NCBI RefSeq assembly: GCF_000974485.1
Contig: NZ_BBOM01000006.1
Coordinates: forward strand, 837,860 to 901,859
Source: Streptomyces sp. NBRC 109706
GTDB taxonomy: Bacteria > Actinomycetota > Actinomycetes > Streptomycetales > Streptomycetaceae
Reading direction: 5' to 3'
Length of the DNA: 64,000 bases
Below, piece by piece: positions 1 through 11,015 of the stretch. Below the pieces are notes generated by a model. The model was not told the origin of the DNA, made no database searches, and saw only the letters and a program-made list of their open reading frames with translations. The position numbers and the translations under genes were made by a program. The first letter of the stretch is position 1. Every line of letters begins with the position of its first letter.

Positions 1-53
1 GGTTAAGTGTCTCTCACGCAGCCGTCGGTACGCGAAAGGGGCTGGTCGGTACC

Positions 54-1466
54 GTGCGCAGGGCAGCTCAGATGCTTCGAGGCCACCGCTCGGTCGGGCG
101 ATTGGCCGTTGGTTCGGCGGCGGCCGGGCTCGTGTTGGCGGCGGGCCTGGTGGCCCTCACCGGGCCGTGGGACGGCGGCCAGCGGAGCGCGGAGCGGGAT
201 CAGGCCGCGGCCGCCGAGCTGGTCAGGGGGCAGTTGCCGGCCGAGCGGCTGGCCGGCACGGTGCCGGTGGCGCCGGCCGTGCTCACCCCGTTGGACGGCA
301 CCTCGGCGGCGCCGTCGCCCGAGGCGCTGACCCGGATCGTCGCGCCGCTGCTGGAAGCGGAGGCGCTGGGCGAGCACACCGCGGCCTCCGTGGTGGACCT
401 GGCCACCGGCACCGTGCTCTACGAGCGGGACGAACGGGCGGGCCGGGCCCCGGCGTCCACCGTCAAGGTCGCCACCGCCGTGGCCGCGCTCAGCGCGCTG
501 GGCCCCGACCACCGGCTGACCACCCGGGTGGTGCTCGATCCCGAGGACGGGCGGGCGTATCTGGTCGGCGGCGGCGACACCACGCTGACCGCCGCCGATC
601 TGGAGGGGCTGGCCGACCGCACCGCGCGGGCGTTGGCCGACCGCGGTATCGACCGGGTCCGGCTGGCCTACGACGTCTCGGCCTATCCGGAGGAGACCCA
701 CCCCATCGGGGTCAACACCAATATCGCCCCGATCACCCCGCTGCAGCTCAACGCCGGCCGCCTGGACAACAGTTCGCAGGGGCCGGCCGACCGCGCCGAC
801 GATCCGGCGAAGGACGCGGCCGAGTCCTTCGCGCGGCAGCTGGCCGAGGCCGGCGTCGAGGTGGACGGCGGGCTCAAGCGCCGCGCCGCGCCCGGCGGGG
901 CCGAGGAGCTGGCCGACCACGCGTCCGCGCCCGTCGCCTCGCTGGTCGAGCGGATGCTGACGGCCAGCGACAACGATCTCGCCGAGGCGCTTGCCAGGAT
1001 GACCGCGCTGGCCAGCGACCAGCCGGGCGACGCCGGCGGCGTGCGGCGGGCGCTGACCGACCGGCTCGGCGAGCTGGGCGTCCCGCTGGACGGGGTCAGG
1101 CTGGCCGACGCCAGCGGCCTGGACCGGGAGGGCCGGCTCACCGCCGCGCTGCTGACCGGCGTGCTGGCCGCCGCCGCCGATCCGGCCAACCCGGAGCTGC
1201 GCCCCACCCTGACCGGGCTGCCGGTCGCCGGTTTCACCGGAACGCTGGCCAACCGCTACGACGGCGACGGCGCGTCCGGCGCCGGCACGGTCCGCGCCAA
1301 GACGGGCACCCTCACCGGGGTCAACTCGCTGGCCGGCACCGCGACGACCGCCGAGGGCCGGGTGCTCGGCTTCGCCTTTCTGACGGCGGACGCGGCCGAC
1401 GCCGGCGCCGCCCAGGAGGCGCTCGACGCCGCGGCCGGCGCGCTCGCCGGCTGCGCCTGCGGCTGA
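54..1466 (+). CDS. dacB: D-alanyl-D-alanine carboxypeptidase/endopeptidase (PBP4 family)
   Basis: Peptidase S13 (PBP4) enzyme that trims peptidoglycan stem peptides outside the membrane. All three penicillin-binding motifs are visible: STVK at residues 135-138 (nucleophile Ser135), SDN at 305-307 and KTG at 416-418. One hydrophobic segment (about 17-37) is a signal anchor. Length 470 aa is normal for the family, including the domain inserted between the first two motifs. The GTG at 54 has a purine-rich stretch (34-41) about 12 nt upstream; ATG at 72 is an in-frame alternative. It heads the dacB-DUF2342-tilS-hpt-ftsH order known in actinobacteria. Function is firm; the exact start is not. Confidence 0.93.
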   Translation: MRRAAQMLRGHRSVGRLAVGSAAAGLVLAAGLVALTGPWDGGQRSAERDQAAAAELVRGQLPAERLAGTVPVAPAVLTPLDGTSAAPSPEALTRIVAPLLEAEALGEHTAASVVDLATGTVLYERDERAGRAPASTVKVATAVAALSALGPDHRLTTRVVLDPEDGRAYLVGGGDTTLTAADLEGLADRTARALADRGIDRVRLAYDVSAYPEETHPIGVNTNIAPITPLQLNAGRLDNSSQGPADRADDPAKDAAESFARQLAEAGVEVDGGLKRRAAPGGAEELADHASAPVASLVERMLTASDNDLAEALARMTALASDQPGDAGGVRRALTDRLGELGVPLDGVRLADASGLDREGRLTAALLTGVLAAAADPANPELRPTLTGLPVAGFTGTLANRYDGDGASGAGTVRAKTGTLTGVNSLAGTATTAEGRVLGFAFLTADAADAGAAQEALDAAAGALAGCACG

Positions 1467-1521
1467 CCGTCCCGCCCGGGGCCCGTTCCCCGCGCCCTAC
1501 CCGCTTCGCGCGCGGGCACCG

Positions 1522-1527
1522 TACCGT
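1522..1527 (+). promoter_or_regulatory. -10 element TACCGT, leaderless start of DUF2342 gene
   Basis: TACCGT lies 7 nt before the ATG at 1535 and no ribosome binding site is present, so the transcript probably begins at or next to the start codon. Inferred from spacing only. Confidence 0.5.
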
Positions 1528-1534
1528 GGACGGC

Positions 1535-2713
1535 ATGACGAGCCTCGGCGGTACGGACCTGGTCGACTGGAATCTCGCCGTTTCCACGGCGACCCGCTTC
1601 GCGCGTCCGGGGCCGGAGGTGAGCAGGGACGAGGCGCGAGCCGTGGTCACCGAGCTGCGTGAGCACGCGGTCGCCGCCGAGCGTCATGTCCGCGCCTATA
1701 CCGAGCTGGACTCCGGCGCGTTGGACACCCCGGTGCTGGTGGTGGACCGGGCGGGCTGGATCAGGGCCAATGTGGCGGGCTTCCGGCAGGTGCTGCAGCC
1801 GCTGATGGGCCGGATGCGGGAGCGCCGCGAGGGGATGCCGGCGGGCGGGCTGCTGACGGCCGTCGGCGGCAAGGTCACCGGCGTCGAGGTGGGCATGCTG
1901 CTGGCGTTCCTGTCCTCCCGGGTGCTCGGCCAGTACGAGACGTTCGCCCCGCCGACGCCGGGGCTGCCGGCGGGGGAGGGCGGCGCCCGGGCCGGGCGGC
2001 TGCTGCTCGTCGCGCCGAACATCGTCCATGTGGAACGCGAACTCGGCGTGGATCCGCATGACTTCAGGCTCTGGGTCTGTCTGCACGAGGAGACCCACCG
2101 CACCCAGTTCACCGCCGTCCCCTGGCTGCGGGACCATCTGGAGAGCGAGATCCAGGCGTTCCTGTCCGAGGCAGACGTCGATCCGGCGACCCTGGTGGAG
2201 CGCTTCCGGCGGGCCGCCCAGTCGGTCACCGGCAAGGGCCAGGAGGAAACCCCCAGGGAGACCTCCGGGGATGCCATCAAGGAGGCCGCCGAGGAGAGCG
2301 GAGGCGGCCTCGGCATCGTGGATCTGGTGCAGACGCCGAGACAGCGGGAGATCCTGGAGCGGTTGACGGCCGTGATGTCCCTGCTGGAGGGCCACGCCGA
2401 CCATGTGATGGACGCCGTCGGCCCGCAGGTGGTGCCGTCCGTCGCCGAGATCAGGGAGAAGTTCACCAAGCGCAGGGAGGTCGGCGCCGGCCGTCTCGAC
2501 CGGGCGCTGCGCCGGCTCCTCGGCATGGACGCCAAGCTGCGCCAGTACAAGGACGGCGAACGGTTCGTCCGCACCGTGGTGGAGCGCACCGGGATCAGCG
2601 GCTTCAACAAGGTGTGGACCTCGCCCAACACGCTGCCGACCAAGGACGAGATCGCCGATCCGGAGATCTGGCTGACCCGGGTCCGCCCCGAGGGGCAGGG
2701 ACGCGGGGCCTGA
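1535..2713 (+). CDS. Zinc-dependent metalloprotease-like protein (DUF2342 / F420 biosynthesis-associated)
   Basis: 392-aa soluble protein of the actinobacterial DUF2342 family, which databases call zincin-like or coenzyme F420 biosynthesis-associated. The zincin signature HEETH is at residues 184-188, inside a helix that also carries CLHEETHRTQF. There is no signal peptide. The true start is the ATG at 1535, not an earlier in-frame codon: the upstream frame lies inside dacB, and a leaderless-type -10 (TACCGT) sits 7 nt before the ATG. It lies between dacB and tilS as in other actinobacteria. Substrate and actual proteolytic activity are unknown; the F420 link in the name rests on annotation convention. 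Confidence 0.85.
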   Translation: MTSLGGTDLVDWNLAVSTATRFARPGPEVSRDEARAVVTELREHAVAAERHVRAYTELDSGALDTPVLVVDRAGWIRANVAGFRQVLQPLMGRMRERREGMPAGGLLTAVGGKVTGVEVGMLLAFLSSRVLGQYETFAPPTPGLPAGEGGARAGRLLLVAPNIVHVERELGVDPHDFRLWVCLHEETHRTQFTAVPWLRDHLESEIQAFLSEADVDPATLVERFRRAAQSVTGKGQEETPRETSGDAIKEAAEESGGGLGIVDLVQTPRQREILERLTAVMSLLEGHADHVMDAVGPQVVPSVAEIREKFTKRREVGAGRLDRALRRLLGMDAKLRQYKDGERFVRTVVERTGISGFNKVWTSPNTLPTKDEIADPEIWLTRVRPEGQGRGA

Positions 2714-2878
2714 ACGGTTCCCTACCGGCCCGCGAATCACTCGTACGAGGGACCGTGGCCTCAGGGATGGCGTGCGATGCTCGGGTAACAGCCCTTCTCT
2801 GTCACCATTTACGCACCCTGCGTGACAGCTTTCGCGAGGGTCTCTCCGCGCCTCTCTCCGGAAAGAAGTGATTCGGAC

Positions 2879-3940
2879 ATGGGTCCCCATCCCGCGGTCG
2901 CCGCGATACGTCTGGCGGTTCGCCGCGTGTTGCACGAAGTCCGTTCCGAAGCCGCCCGCACCGACCGTCCTCCGCTGGTGCTGGTGGCCTGCTCGGGCGG
3001 CGCCGACTCCATGGCGCTCGCCTCCGCCCTCGCCTTCGAAGCCCCCCGCTGCGGCCTGCTGGCCGGCGGCGTGACCGTGGACCACGGCCTGCAGGCCGGC
3101 TCCGCCGCCAGGGCCGGCGAGGTCGCCGACCGCCTCACCGAGCTGGGCCTGTCCCCCGTCGAGGCGGTGGCCGTCCGGGTGGACGGCGGCGGCGGTCCCG
3201 AGGCCGCCGCCCGTTCCGCCCGCTACACCGCCCTCGACGCCGTGGCCGAGCGCCATGGCGCGACGGCCGTGCTCCTCGGCCACACCAGGGACGACCAGGC
3301 CGAGACGGTGCTCCTCGGCCTCGCCAGGGGCTCGGGCACCCGCTCCCTCGCCGGCATGGCCGCCGTCTTCCCCGGTCTGTCGGGCGCGCCGGACGCGGCC
3401 CCCCGCTACCGCCGCCCCTTCCTCGCCATCGACCGCCAGACCACCAGGCGGGCCTGCCTGGTGCAGGCCATCCCCGTCTGGGACGACCCGCACAACTCCG
3501 ATCCCAGCTTCACCAGGTCCCGGGTGCGGCACGAGGCGCTGCCCGTGCTGGAGAAGGCGCTCGGCCGAGGCGTCGTCGAGGCCCTGGCCCGCACCGCGCA
3601 GCTCTCCAGGGACGACGCCGACGCCCTGGACGCCTGGGCGCACGACGCCGAGCGCGCCGCCACCCGCCCCGACGGCACCCTGGAGATCGCCGCGCTGCGC
3701 GAGTTGCCGCCCGCCGTCCGCCGCCGGGTGCTGCGCCGCGCCGCCATCGCCGCGGGCGCCCCGGCCGGCTCGCTCTTCGCCCGGCACATCGAGGAGACCG
3801 ACCGGCTGATCACCGCCTGGCGCGGCCAGAGCCCGCTGAACCTACCGGGCCGCGTCGAGGCCAGCAGGCAGGGTGGCAGACTGGTGCTCCAGCAGGCGAA
3901 CGAGTGCCGCCGAGCGGCGGAGCCGAGCAGAGCCGAGTAG
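2879..3940 (+). CDS. tilS: tRNA(Ile)-lysidine synthetase
   Basis: Converts the wobble cytidine of the CAU-anticodon tRNA-Ile to lysidine using ATP and lysine, so the tRNA reads AUA. The N-type ATP pyrophosphatase loop SGGADS is at residues 39-44, followed by the [20 protein letters not shown] region typical of TilS. At 353 aa it is the usual actinobacterial size, shorter than the E. coli enzyme because the C-terminal extension is reduced. The ATG at 2879 is supported by a GAAAGAAG Shine-Dalgarno stretch about 10 nt upstream. hpt follows after 15 nt, so co-transcription is likely; the tilS-hpt pair is widespread in bacteria. Confidence 0.95.
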   Translation: MGPHPAVAAIRLAVRRVLHEVRSEAARTDRPPLVLVACSGGADSMALASALAFEAPRCGLLAGGVTVDHGLQAGSAARAGEVADRLTELGLSPVEAVAVRVDGGGGPEAAARSARYTALDAVAERHGATAVLLGHTRDDQAETVLLGLARGSGTRSLAGMAAVFPGLSGAPDAAPRYRRPFLAIDRQTTRRACLVQAIPVWDDPHNSDPSFTRSRVRHEALPVLEKALGRGVVEALARTAQLSRDDADALDAWAHDAERAATRPDGTLEIAALRELPPAVRRRVLRRAAIAAGAPAGSLFARHIEETDRLITAWRGQSPLNLPGRVEASRQGGRLVLQQANECRRAAEPSRAE

Positions 3941-3955
3941 GGCCAGTAGAGAGCA

Positions 3956-4519
3956 GTGGCACGGGTGCGAGAAGCGGACTTGGGGGCCGACCTGGAGTCG
4001 GTGCTCATCACCAAGGAAGAGATCGACGCCAAGCTGAGGGAGTTGGCAGCCGAGATCGACGCCCGGTACGCGGGCGAGGAGCTCCTGTTGGTAGGGGTCC
4101 TGAAGGGCGCGGTGATGGTCATGGCCGACCTCGCCAGAGCCCTGTCCAGCCCGGTCACGATGGACTGGATGGCGGTGTCGTCCTACGGCGCCGGCACCCA
4201 GTCCTCCGGGGTGGTGCGCATCCTCAAGGATCTGGACACCGACATCCAGGGCCGGCATGTGCTGATCGTCGAGGACATCATCGACTCCGGGCTGACCCTC
4301 TCCTGGCTGTTGTCCAACCTCGGCTCCCGGGAGCCCGCCTCGCTGCGGATCTGCTCCCTGCTCCGCAAGCCGGACGCGGCCAAGGTCGACATCGACGTGG
4401 AGTGGGTCGGCTTCGACATCCCCAACGAGTTCGTGGTCGGCTACGGCCTCGACTACGCGGAGAAGTACCGCAACCTGCCCTTTGTGGGTACGCTCGCCGC
4501 GCATGTCTACAGCGAGTGA
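3956..4519 (+). CDS. hpt: Hypoxanthine phosphoribosyltransferase
   Basis: Purine salvage enzyme that transfers phosphoribosyl from PRPP to hypoxanthine or guanine, giving IMP or GMP. The PRPP-binding signature [13 protein letters not shown] is at residues 102-114, and the [11 protein letters not shown] segment is near the N-terminus. Length 187 aa fits the family. The GTG start at 3956 lies 15 nt after tilS, with a weak AGTAGAGAG purine tract before it. Cytoplasmic and apparently part of the tilS-hpt(-ftsH) transcription unit, although the 200 nt before ftsH could hold a separate promoter. Confidence 0.96.
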   Translation: MARVREADLGADLESVLITKEEIDAKLRELAAEIDARYAGEELLLVGVLKGAVMVMADLARALSSPVTMDWMAVSSYGAGTQSSGVVRILKDLDTDIQGRHVLIVEDIIDSGLTLSWLLSNLGSREPASLRICSLLRKPDAAKVDIDVEWVGFDIPNEFVVGYGLDYAEKYRNLPFVGTLAAHVYSE

Positions 4520-4723
4520 ACGAGAACGGGAACCTCGGCTGATCCCCTACCGTTGAGTGACGGGGGAGGCGATGGGCGGTCCCGACGCCCGGCGGCGCCG
4601 AGCGGCCGTGCTGGGGTACCGTCGCGTTGTACAGCTCAGCTGAGTCAAGGCCGGGCGCAGATCGGCCGACACTAGGACACCGCGCGCACAGCAGAGCCCG
4701 TCCGGGAGCGGCTGTGCCTCTAC

Positions 4724-6772
<2,049 letters not shown>

Positions 6773-6808
6773 CCCCCTCGCCGACCGGCTATTGGCCCGG
6801 AATGCCTG

Positions 6809-6842
6809 CCGTGCCCCTCACGTTCTAGGGTGAGGGGCACGG
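6809..6842 (+). terminator. Intrinsic terminator downstream of ftsH
   Basis: Perfect 13-bp inverted repeat (6809-6821 with 6830-6842, 8-nt loop), followed by CCTTTG. It lies 37 nt after the ftsH stop and 46 nt before folE, so folE probably has its own promoter. Confidence 0.75.
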
Positions 6843-6888
6843 CCTTTGTTCGGAAGAGGCCCGTCGATGCGAGGGAACGAGGACGGAT

Positions 6889-7506
6889 ATGACTGACCCG
6901 GTGAGGCTGCCGGGCGGCGAGCCCGTGCCGGGGGCGGTCGGTGAGTTCGACGAGAAGCGCGCCGAGAACGCCATCCGTGAGCTGTTGATCGCCGTCGGCG
7001 AGGACCCGGAACGCGAGGGCCTTCGGGACACCCCGGCCCGGGTGGCCCGCGCCTATCGCGAGATATTCGCCGGCCTCTGGCAGCGGCCCGAGGACGTGCT
7101 GACCACCACGTTCGACCTGGGCCACGACGAGATGGTGCTGGTGAAGGACATCGAGGTGATGTCCTCCTGCGAGCACCATCTGGTGCCCTTCGTCGGCGTC
7201 GCGCACATCGGCTATATCCCGAGCAGCAGTGGCAAGATCACCGGGCTCTCCAAGCTGGCCAGGCTGGTCGACGTCTTCGCCCGCCGCCCGCAGGTGCAGG
7301 AGCGGCTGACCACCCAGATCGCGGACTCGATGATGCGGATCCTGGAGCCACGCGGGGTGATCGTGGTCGTCGAGTGCGAGCACATGTGCATGACCATGCG
7401 CGGGGTCCGCAAGCCGGGCGCCAAGACGACCACCTCGGCGGTACGCGGCCAACTCCGCGACCCCGCCACCCGCGCCGAGGCCATGAGCCTCATCCTCGCC
7501 CGCTGA
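6889..7506 (+). CDS. folE: GTP cyclohydrolase I
   Basis: First enzyme of tetrahydrofolate synthesis: converts GTP to 7,8-dihydroneopterin triphosphate. The zinc and active-site residues are present: Cys94 and His97 in [10 protein letters not shown], and Cys163/His165/Cys167 in the [12 protein letters not shown] segment. Length 205 aa is standard for type IA enzymes. The ATG at 6889 follows an AACGAGGACG purine tract. A terminator separates it from ftsH. Unlike the compact folE-folP-folB-folK order of Mycobacterium, here the other folate genes lie 6-8 kb downstream, beyond a transporter cluster. Confidence 0.96.
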   Translation: MTDPVRLPGGEPVPGAVGEFDEKRAENAIRELLIAVGEDPEREGLRDTPARVARAYREIFAGLWQRPEDVLTTTFDLGHDEMVLVKDIEVMSSCEHHLVPFVGVAHIGYIPSSSGKITGLSKLARLVDVFARRPQVQERLTTQIADSMMRILEPRGVIVVVECEHMCMTMRGVRKPGAKTTTSAVRGQLRDPATRAEAMSLILAR

Positions 7507-7708
7507 GCAGTGCCGCCGAGCGGCTGTCTTGAGCAGCGGCACCCCCCACCGCCGGGCCCCCACCGCCGGCCCTCGCACGCGCGCGGGCCCGTTGCCACGG
7601 GGCCTCAGCCCTGTTGGGGCGGCGGTGCGGGCGATTTGTCGCGGGCTGGGCCGTGGTGCCTCCGGGGCCTGTCGTAGGTTGGTGGTCCGGCCGAGGAGGG
7701 GAGACGCT

Positions 7709-8476
7709 GTGTGGCGGGTTGGGGTTGTCGGGGTGGGGGATATCGGGCGGGCCATGGTGACCGGGTTGTGCGAGGGGGTTGACGGGGCGCCGGAGGTGTT
7801 TCTGTCTCCTCGGGGGGCTCGGACGGCCGCCGAGTTGGCGTCGCGTTACGAGGGGGTGCGGGTCTGCGCCGACAACCAGGAGGTGGTGGACCGTGCGGAG
7901 GTGGTGATCGTCGCGCTGCGCCGCCAGGACTGGCGGCAGGCGCTCGCCGGCGTGCGGGTGCCCGACGACCGGATCGTGGTCAATGTGATGGCCGGTGTCG
8001 CGAACGACGATCTGCGCCGGATCCTGGCGACCGGCGCCCCGATGGTACGGGCCATCCCGCTGCCCGCCGCGCGTGAGCGTCGGTCCGTCACGGTGACCTG
8101 CCCCTCGCATCCGGTGGTGGACGCCGTCTTCGACCGTCTGGGCGGGGCGCTCCCGGTCGCGGACGAGGTCTTCGACGTGTTCTCCACGCTCACCGGAACA
8201 CTGACCACGCACTACGCGTATCTCGCCGCGCTCACCTCGTGGGCCGCCGGTCAGGGCGTCGATTCCGAGGACGCCGACCGCTATGTCCGGGGTCTCTTCC
8301 AGGGCCTCGGCCGGGCGTTGAGCGACGAGAGCCGTTCGCTGGAGCGGCTTGCCGCCGACCACGAGACCCCGGGCGGGAACAACGAACGCGTCCGTACCAC
8401 CTGGTTCGACGCGGCCAACTCCGAGGCGTTGGGAAGGGCCCTCGACGGGTTGCTGGCCCAGCTCCGGTCCGGGTGA
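7709..8476 (+). CDS. ProC-like NAD(P)-binding protein (divergent pyrroline-5-carboxylate reductase paralog)
   Basis: 255-aa protein with an N-terminal Rossmann motif (VGVVGVGDIG, about residues 3-12) and a helical C-terminal domain like that of pyrroline-5-carboxylate reductase. The C-terminal ProC signature is altered: the usual TSPGGTT region reads TPGGNNERV, and the GSGPAY loop is replaced by TGTLTTHY. A canonical proC lies at 54617-55429, so this is a diverged paralog whose substrate I cannot name. The GTG at 7709 is preceded by GAGGAGGGG at 7-8 nt. Upstream sequence from 7507 is GC-rich without visible features. Confidence 0.75.
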   Translation: MWRVGVVGVGDIGRAMVTGLCEGVDGAPEVFLSPRGARTAAELASRYEGVRVCADNQEVVDRAEVVIVALRRQDWRQALAGVRVPDDRIVVNVMAGVANDDLRRILATGAPMVRAIPLPAARERRSVTVTCPSHPVVDAVFDRLGGALPVADEVFDVFSTLTGTLTTHYAYLAALTSWAAGQGVDSEDADRYVRGLFQGLGRALSDESRSLERLAADHETPGGNNERVRTTWFDAANSEALGRALDGLLAQLRSG

Positions 8477-8489
8477 CCGGGGCGCACGG

Positions 8490-9155
8490 CTAGCGCGCGC
8501 CGAAGAAGTCGAAGTTGGGGGAGGTGCGTTGGGGCGGTGGGCCGCCCTGGGGGGTGGGGGCCGGGGGGAGGGTGGCCTCGCGTTGGCGGGCGACATGGCG
8601 GGAGAGCTGGCTCAGGGCCTCGTACGCCTGGCGGTAGGTGAGCGGCGTGGGGGCGCCGCCCGCCGTGCGGTGGTCCGCCGCGCCGGCGGCCAGCGCCTTG
8701 GTCGGCTCGGCCGCCTCCAGCGCCAACTGCCGGCGTCCCTCAAGCGCGTTGGCGCGTTCGCTCTCCGCCGTGGCGTAGCGGCGCAGCAGCGCCGCGTGCT
8801 CCGAGCGGAGCCGGCCCAGCTCGGCGCGTTTGTCCGCGACCTTCGCCTCCAGGGTGGTGACCAGCTCCTGGGCCTCCTCCAGCTCGGCCTGGCGTTCCTC
8901 GGCCTTCCAGCTGAGGCCGGCCCGGCCGGCGCGTTCCCTGGCGACCTCGCGTCCTGCCGCCAGGTCCCAGCGCCGCAGCTGTACCGCCGCGATCACGGCG
9001 GCCAGCGCGGCGACGGCGGTCAGCGAGCGCAGCAGTACCGCTTCCTCGTCACCCACCAGCCAGGCCGCGCCGGCGGCCAGCAGCGCAAGGCCGGCCAGCG
9101 CGGCCGGAAGCAGCACCTTGTGCAGTGCCGAGCTACGGTGACGTCCACGTGCCAT
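8490..9155 (-). CDS. Hypothetical membrane protein with coiled coil
   Basis: 221-aa protein of unknown function. Two adjacent hydrophobic helices (about residues 13-35 and 41-60) form an N-terminal hairpin in the membrane. A long Glu/Arg/Ala-rich segment (about 80-150), very likely a coiled coil, follows, and then a Pro-rich tail ending FDFFGAR. The topology suggests a cytoplasmic coiled coil tethered to the membrane, a layout seen in scaffold or cell-envelope proteins, but I recognise no family. A TAGGTT hexamer 6 nt before the ATG suggests a leaderless transcript. It ends 14 nt from the convergent ProC-like gene. Confidence 0.75.
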   Translation of the reverse strand: MARGRHRSSALHKVLLPAALAGLALLAAGAAWLVGDEEAVLLRSLTAVAALAAVIAAVQLRRWDLAAGREVARERAGRAGLSWKAEERQAELEEAQELVTTLEAKVADKRAELGRLRSEHAALLRRYATAESERANALEGRRQLALEAAEPTKALAAGAADHRTAGGAPTPLTYRQAYEALSQLSRHVARQREATLPPAPTPQGGPPPQRTSPNFDFFGAR

Positions 9156-9161
9156 GGGCGA

Positions 9162-9167
9162 AACCTA
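9162..9167 (-). promoter_or_regulatory. -10 element TAGGTT, leaderless start
   Basis: On the minus strand TAGGTT ends 6 nt before the ATG at 9155, with no Shine-Dalgarno sequence between. Confidence 0.45.
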
Positions 9168-9275
9168 CCGTGGTGTCCCCACCACGCGGGAGGGTGCCCG
9201 GCGGGTTGTGCCCTGGTGGTTATGTGCCGCGCGGGGCGGTTCGTACGCCCGGTCGCGCGGCGCGCCGATATCCGC

Positions 9276-10262
9276 TCACCCGCTGACGAGCCCGTGCTCG
9301 ATCAGGTAGTCGCGGGCGACGTCCTCGGCCTTGAGGCGCTCGGAGTCGACGGCGCGGTTGAGCTCCTTGAGGTGCTCGGTGGTGAGGGTCGCGGTGAGCG
9401 CGTTGAGGGCTTCGGCGACATCCGCGTCGCTGCCGGCGCCCTCGGTGTTGAGGACGGGCAGCAGGTTGTCGGCCTGTTGGAGGTTCTGGTCGTCCTCCAG
9501 GGTGACCAGGCCGAAGTCGTCGAGGACCGCGTCCGTGGTGCTGACCAGGGCCAGTTCGGCGTCGCCGCGTTGGACGGCCTGCTTGGCCTGGACGGTGCCC
9601 ACGCCGAGCGGGACGATCTCGGCGACGTCGATGCCGTAGGTGTTCTCCAGGCCCGGCTGGCAGAACGGGCGGCCCGGGCAGTCCTCGCCGGCGGCCAGTC
9701 GCACCGGCTCCCCGAGTTCACCCAGATCGGTGAGGGTGGTCAACCCGTGTTCGGCGGCGAACTCCTCGGTGACGGCGAACGCGTTCTGGTTGACGGCGTC
9801 ACCCGGGTCGAGCACGGTCAGGCCCCTGGGCTCGGCCAGTTCGCGGAGCGCGGCCACGGTGTCGTCCACATCGGAGGAGGCGACGGGTTCGGCGTCGGGG
9901 CCGTTGGCCGAGGTGTTGAGGTACTCGGCCATGGTGGCGGCGTACTCGGGGACGATGTCGATGCCGCCGTTCGCGAGTTCCGGCTCGTACAGCTCGCGGC
10001 CCTCGACGGTGGTGATGTCGACGGAGTAGCCGGCCTCCTCAAGGACGCCCGCGTACAGCTCGGCCATGATGGTGGCCTCGGTGAAGTTGGCGCCGCCCAC
10101 GGTCAGCGAGCCCTTGCCGTCACCGTCCCCGCTGCCGCCCGAGCCGTTCTCCTCCTCCAGGCTGTCGCCGCCGCAGGCGGTGAGGGCGAGGGTGAGGGCG
10201 GTGATCCCGGCGAGGGCGAGTCGGGTGCGGCGGGCCGCGCGGGGGGTTGGTCTGGCGGTCAC
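9276..10262 (-). CDS. ABC transporter substrate-binding lipoprotein (OpuCC/ProX-like, glycine betaine/choline type)
   Basis: 328-aa solute receptor of an osmoprotectant ABC importer. The N-terminus is a lipoprotein signal with lipobox LTAC and lipid-acceptor Cys30, followed by a Gly/Ser-rich linker and an OpuAC-type binding domain (VGGANFTEATIMAELYAG is typical). It would be anchored to the outer face of the membrane. Its start overlaps the upstream permease stop by 4 bp, so expression is coupled. With two permeases and the divergent ATPase it forms a complete OpuC-type system. Substrate (glycine betaine, proline betaine, choline or carnitine) cannot be told from sequence. Confidence 0.9.
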   Translation of the reverse strand: MTARPTPRAARRTRLALAGITALTLALTACGGDSLEEENGSGGSGDGDGKGSLTVGGANFTEATIMAELYAGVLEEAGYSVDITTVEGRELYEPELANGGIDIVPEYAATMAEYLNTSANGPDAEPVASSDVDDTVAALRELAEPRGLTVLDPGDAVNQNAFAVTEEFAAEHGLTTLTDLGELGEPVRLAAGEDCPGRPFCQPGLENTYGIDVAEIVPLGVGTVQAKQAVQRGDAELALVSTTDAVLDDFGLVTLEDDQNLQQADNLLPVLNTEGAGSDADVAEALNALTATLTTEHLKELNRAVDSERLKAEDVARDYLIEHGLVSG

Positions 10263-10999
10263 GTGGTCTCCATCTCGGGGGTGGTCGACGCCGACCGCGC
10301 GGTGGCGGGTTCGGCGTGGCCGTCGCGGGGACGGCGGTGTGGGTCGATGAGGCGCTGCAGCAGCGCGAGAACGCCCTCCACCAGCAGTGCGAGGCCGGCG
10401 ACGAGCACCGCGCCGGCGAAGACCTGCGCGGTGTTGTTGGTGTCGAAGCCGGCGGTGATGACGCGGCCCAGGCCGCCACCGGCGGCGAGCGCGGCCAGCG
10501 AGGCGGTGGCCACCAGCTGGACGGCGGCGGTGCGCACCCCGGTCATCAACAGGGGGAACGCCAGCGGCAGTTCGACCCGCAGCAGCAGTTGGAGGGGGGA
10601 CATGCCCATGCCCCTGGCGGCCTCCACCACATCGCGGTCGGCCTCGGCGACCCCGACATAGGCGTTGGTCAGCAGCGGCGGCACTCCGAAGAGCACCAGG
10701 GCGATGACGGTGGGCAGTTCGCCGTGTTCGCCGACCGGGCTGATGGTGAGCAGCACCAGCACGGCGAAGGTGGGGACGGCGCGGCCCGCGTTGGAGATGT
10801 TGATGGCCAGCGCCCCGCCGTAGCGGCGGCCGCCGCCGTGGCCCAGCCAGAAGGCGAGCGGCAGCGCGATCGCGGCGGCGATCAGCAGGCAGAGTCCGGT
10901 GAGTTCCAGATGCTCGCCGAGGCGTTGCCAGACGCCGCCGCGGCCGGTCCAGTGGTCGGCGGTGGTCAGCCAGGTCCAGGCGTCGAGGATCGCGTTCAT
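10259..10999 (-). CDS. ABC transporter permease (OpuCB/ProW-like)
   Basis: 246-aa inner-membrane permease of the osmoprotectant importer, with about five to six hydrophobic segments. The cytoplasmic coupling loop that contacts the ATPase is recognisable as VEAARGMGMSPLQLLLRVELP (split here by function: EAA-like motif, then the LP turn). It is the second permease of the operon, 16 nt after the first (11016-11771), and overlaps the receptor gene by 4 bp. Both permeases are about the same size and probably form a heterodimer. Confidence 0.9.
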   Translation of the reverse strand: MNAILDAWTWLTTADHWTGRGGVWQRLGEHLELTGLCLLIAAAIALPLAFWLGHGGGRRYGGALAINISNAGRAVPTFAVLVLLTISPVGEHGELPTVIALVLFGVPPLLTNAYVGVAEADRDVVEAARGMGMSPLQLLLRVELPLAFPLLMTGVRTAAVQLVATASLAALAAGGGLGRVITAGFDTNNTAQVFAGAVLVAGLALLVEGVLALLQRLIDPHRRPRDGHAEPATARSASTTPEMETT

Positions 11000-11015
11000 C
11001 GGCGGGTCACCTTCC

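Noticed and set aside
1256..3787. Open frame of about 840 codons on the minus strand
   Set aside because: Covers three real plus-strand genes and intergenic DNA; shadow.
4635..4644. 10-bp palindrome CTCAGCTGAG before ftsH
   Set aside because: Perfect but short, with no matching known operator; mentioned under ftsH only.
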